Position numbers and translations under genes: made by a program. From contig NZ_WTUY01000004.1 in the NCBI RefSeq assembly GCF_009882945.1, positions 923,676-957,167 of the forward strand: a stretch of 33,492 nucleotides of DNA. The letters are read 5' to 3'. The notes beneath the pieces were generated by a model that saw nothing but the letters and a program-made list of their open reading frames with translations, was not told where the DNA came from and made no database searches. Position 1 is the stretch's first letter, and every line of letters starts with the position of its first letter. The stretch is from Alcanivorax sp. DP30 (GTDB lineage: Bacteria; Pseudomonadota; Gammaproteobacteria; Pseudomonadales; Alcanivoracaceae). Below, piece after piece: positions 32,552 through 33,492 of this stretch.

Positions 32552-33385
32552 ATGAGTAACTCTGTGGCGGGATGGCAGGGCGTGGTGAGTGTCTGGGGGC
32601 GGTGGCTGCTGGCAGTGCTGGTATTGAGCAGCCAATGGGCGGCTGCCAGGGCAAATGACTCTGTGGATGGCTTGCTGATTGCCTCTGGGGTGGATGCCCA
32701 GATGTCGGTGTTCGAGAAAATGGTGCAGGGCACGCTGACGCAAAATCCGGCACTGGAGGAAGAGCAGCGAGCGGTGTTGCAGCACATTGCCATGGAGTCT
32801 TTCCGTAGTGATGTGATTTACCGTTATGTGCGGGCCGCGGTGGCGGAAGCCTTGCAACCCGGGGACCGGGAAACCCTGTCTCTCTGGTACAGCTCGCCAT
32901 TGGGGCAGCGGATTACCACACTGGAGTTGAAAGGGTTGGAGGCAGACGCGTTTGCGGCCATGAAGGCGGCCGCGGAAGCGCTGGCGGCAGATCAGGAGCG
33001 GATGGCCGCAGCCGCCCGGCTGGATGCGCTGACGCAGGCGTCAGGATTGGGGATGGCGCTGCAGCAGCGCGCCATGCTCGCCAATTATATGGCGGAAGCG
33101 ATCGCCGCCAATCCGGATGCGCCGGTGGACACGACGGCACTGGAAGCGCAGCTACAGCAGCACCGGGAAACCATGCAGCAGTTGATACAGCAGCAGACGC
33201 TGTTATCCCTGGCCTTCACCTACCGCGAGCTTCCCCTGGAGAAAATTGCCAGCTATGAAAGTTTCCTTTCCACGTCAGCGTCACGGCGTTTTCAGCAGGG
33301 CGTGCAGGACGGGCTGTTGCGTGGGGTAGATGTGGTGCTTGAGGGTTGGGAAGGTGAGCTGCGGGAGTTTTATCGGGGGGATTAG
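32552..33385 (+). CDS. DUF2059-like secreted protein
   Basis: The product is 277 residues. I start at ATG 32552 (MSNSVAGWQG); a TTG just before it is less likely. A signal anchor or peptide spans ~10-35 (WLLAVLVLSSQWAAARA). The mature protein is helical and resembles DUF2059: the segment IYRYVRAAVAEALQPGDRET then LSLWYSSPLGQRITTLE is the domain's typical 'l..f..SplGqk' block. Function unknown. It is divergent from the minus-strand secreted gene with a 131-bp gap and is followed at once by a tandem repeat. Confidence 0.78.
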   Translation: MSNSVAGWQGVVSVWGRWLLAVLVLSSQWAAARANDSVDGLLIASGVDAQMSVFEKMVQGTLTQNPALEEEQRAVLQHIAMESFRSDVIYRYVRAAVAEALQPGDRETLSLWYSSPLGQRITTLELKGLEADAFAAMKAAAEALAADQERMAAAARLDALTQASGLGMALQQRAMLANYMAEAIAANPDAPVDTTALEAQLQQHRETMQQLIQQQTLLSLAFTYRELPLEKIASYESFLSTSASRRFQQGVQDGLLRGVDVVLEGWEGELREFYRGD

Positions 33386-33388
33386 GGG

Positions 33389-33463
33389 GCTACGAGCTAC
33401 GAGCTACAAGCTACAAGCTACAAGCTACAAGCTACAAGCTACAAGCTACAAGCTACAAGCTAC
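33389..33463. repeat. 7-bp tandem repeat, about ten copies of GCTAC(A/G)A
   Basis: Two GCTACGA units (33389-33402) are followed by eight GCTACAA units (33403-33458) and a partial GCTAC. It begins 4 bp after the DUF2059 stop. The heptamer length keeps no reading frame and no ORF crosses it. Related TAGCTCG-type words lie between gcvH and gcvPA. Confidence 0.92.
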
Positions 33464-33492
33464 GCTGATTGGATTGAGAAAGGCGGAAAAGT

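Noticed and set aside
33389-33463. CRISPR array
   Set aside because: The repeats are contiguous 7-mers without spacers, and no cas genes are present, so the CHAT gene is not part of a CRISPR-linked craspase locus here.

Overview
The window looks like chromosomal DNA from a gammaproteobacterium, most plausibly an Alcanivorax-like marine hydrocarbon degrader. This rests on protein flavour (FadL-like outer-membrane barrels, DUF2059, YceK lipoprotein), high-GC coding style and REP-type palindromes of the GTGGGAGC...GCGA class. The genus is inference; no rRNA or tRNA is present to confirm it.

Layout. (1) 0.5-10.3 kb: a tandemly duplicated two-gene unit, each an outer-membrane beta-barrel followed by a ~1070-residue Ig-like lipoprotein. 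Each unit ends in an intrinsic terminator followed at once by the same repeat arm. (2) 10.7-15.4 kb: the glycine cleavage operon gcvT-gcvH-gcvPA-gcvPB with a split P-protein. REP and other palindromes occupy the gcvT/gcvH and gcvH/gcvPA gaps, and a terminator closes the operon. (3) 15.5-19.6 kb: a small chromosomal integron. A reverse-strand IntI faces away from three gene cassettes (YceK-like lipoprotein, unknown 166-aa protein, 66-aa membrane protein). Cassette borders can be read from matching R'/R'' core boxes. A complete IS3-family element (17311-18605, GATC target duplication) has landed inside the first attC. A GFA-family gene follows the last, decayed attC. (4) 20.1-33.4 kb: a putative envelope system. 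A 2389-residue exported protein (ankyrin, TPR, YD-like strand repeats, beta-propeller, C-terminal CHAT protease) is followed by an exported caspase-family protease with a DUF4384-like tail, then by a 99-residue secreted peptide with twin CX3C motifs. Convergent to these are an anti-sigma-like membrane protein, an ECF-type sigma factor and a small secreted protein. A DUF2059 protein and a 7-bp tandem repeat close the window.

How region 4 may work together. An almost identical two-block motif (TGTCGAA, 15 nt, CGTCT) lies 36-43 nt upstream of both protease genes and has the geometry of an ECF promoter. I infer that the nearby sigma/anti-sigma pair senses an envelope signal and switches on a periplasmic CHAT protease and caspase. 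The small peptide, which carries a duplicated VKxRG site, is a candidate substrate. Most known CHAT/caspase immunity modules act in the cytoplasm, so an exported, ECF-controlled pair is the most novel thing here.
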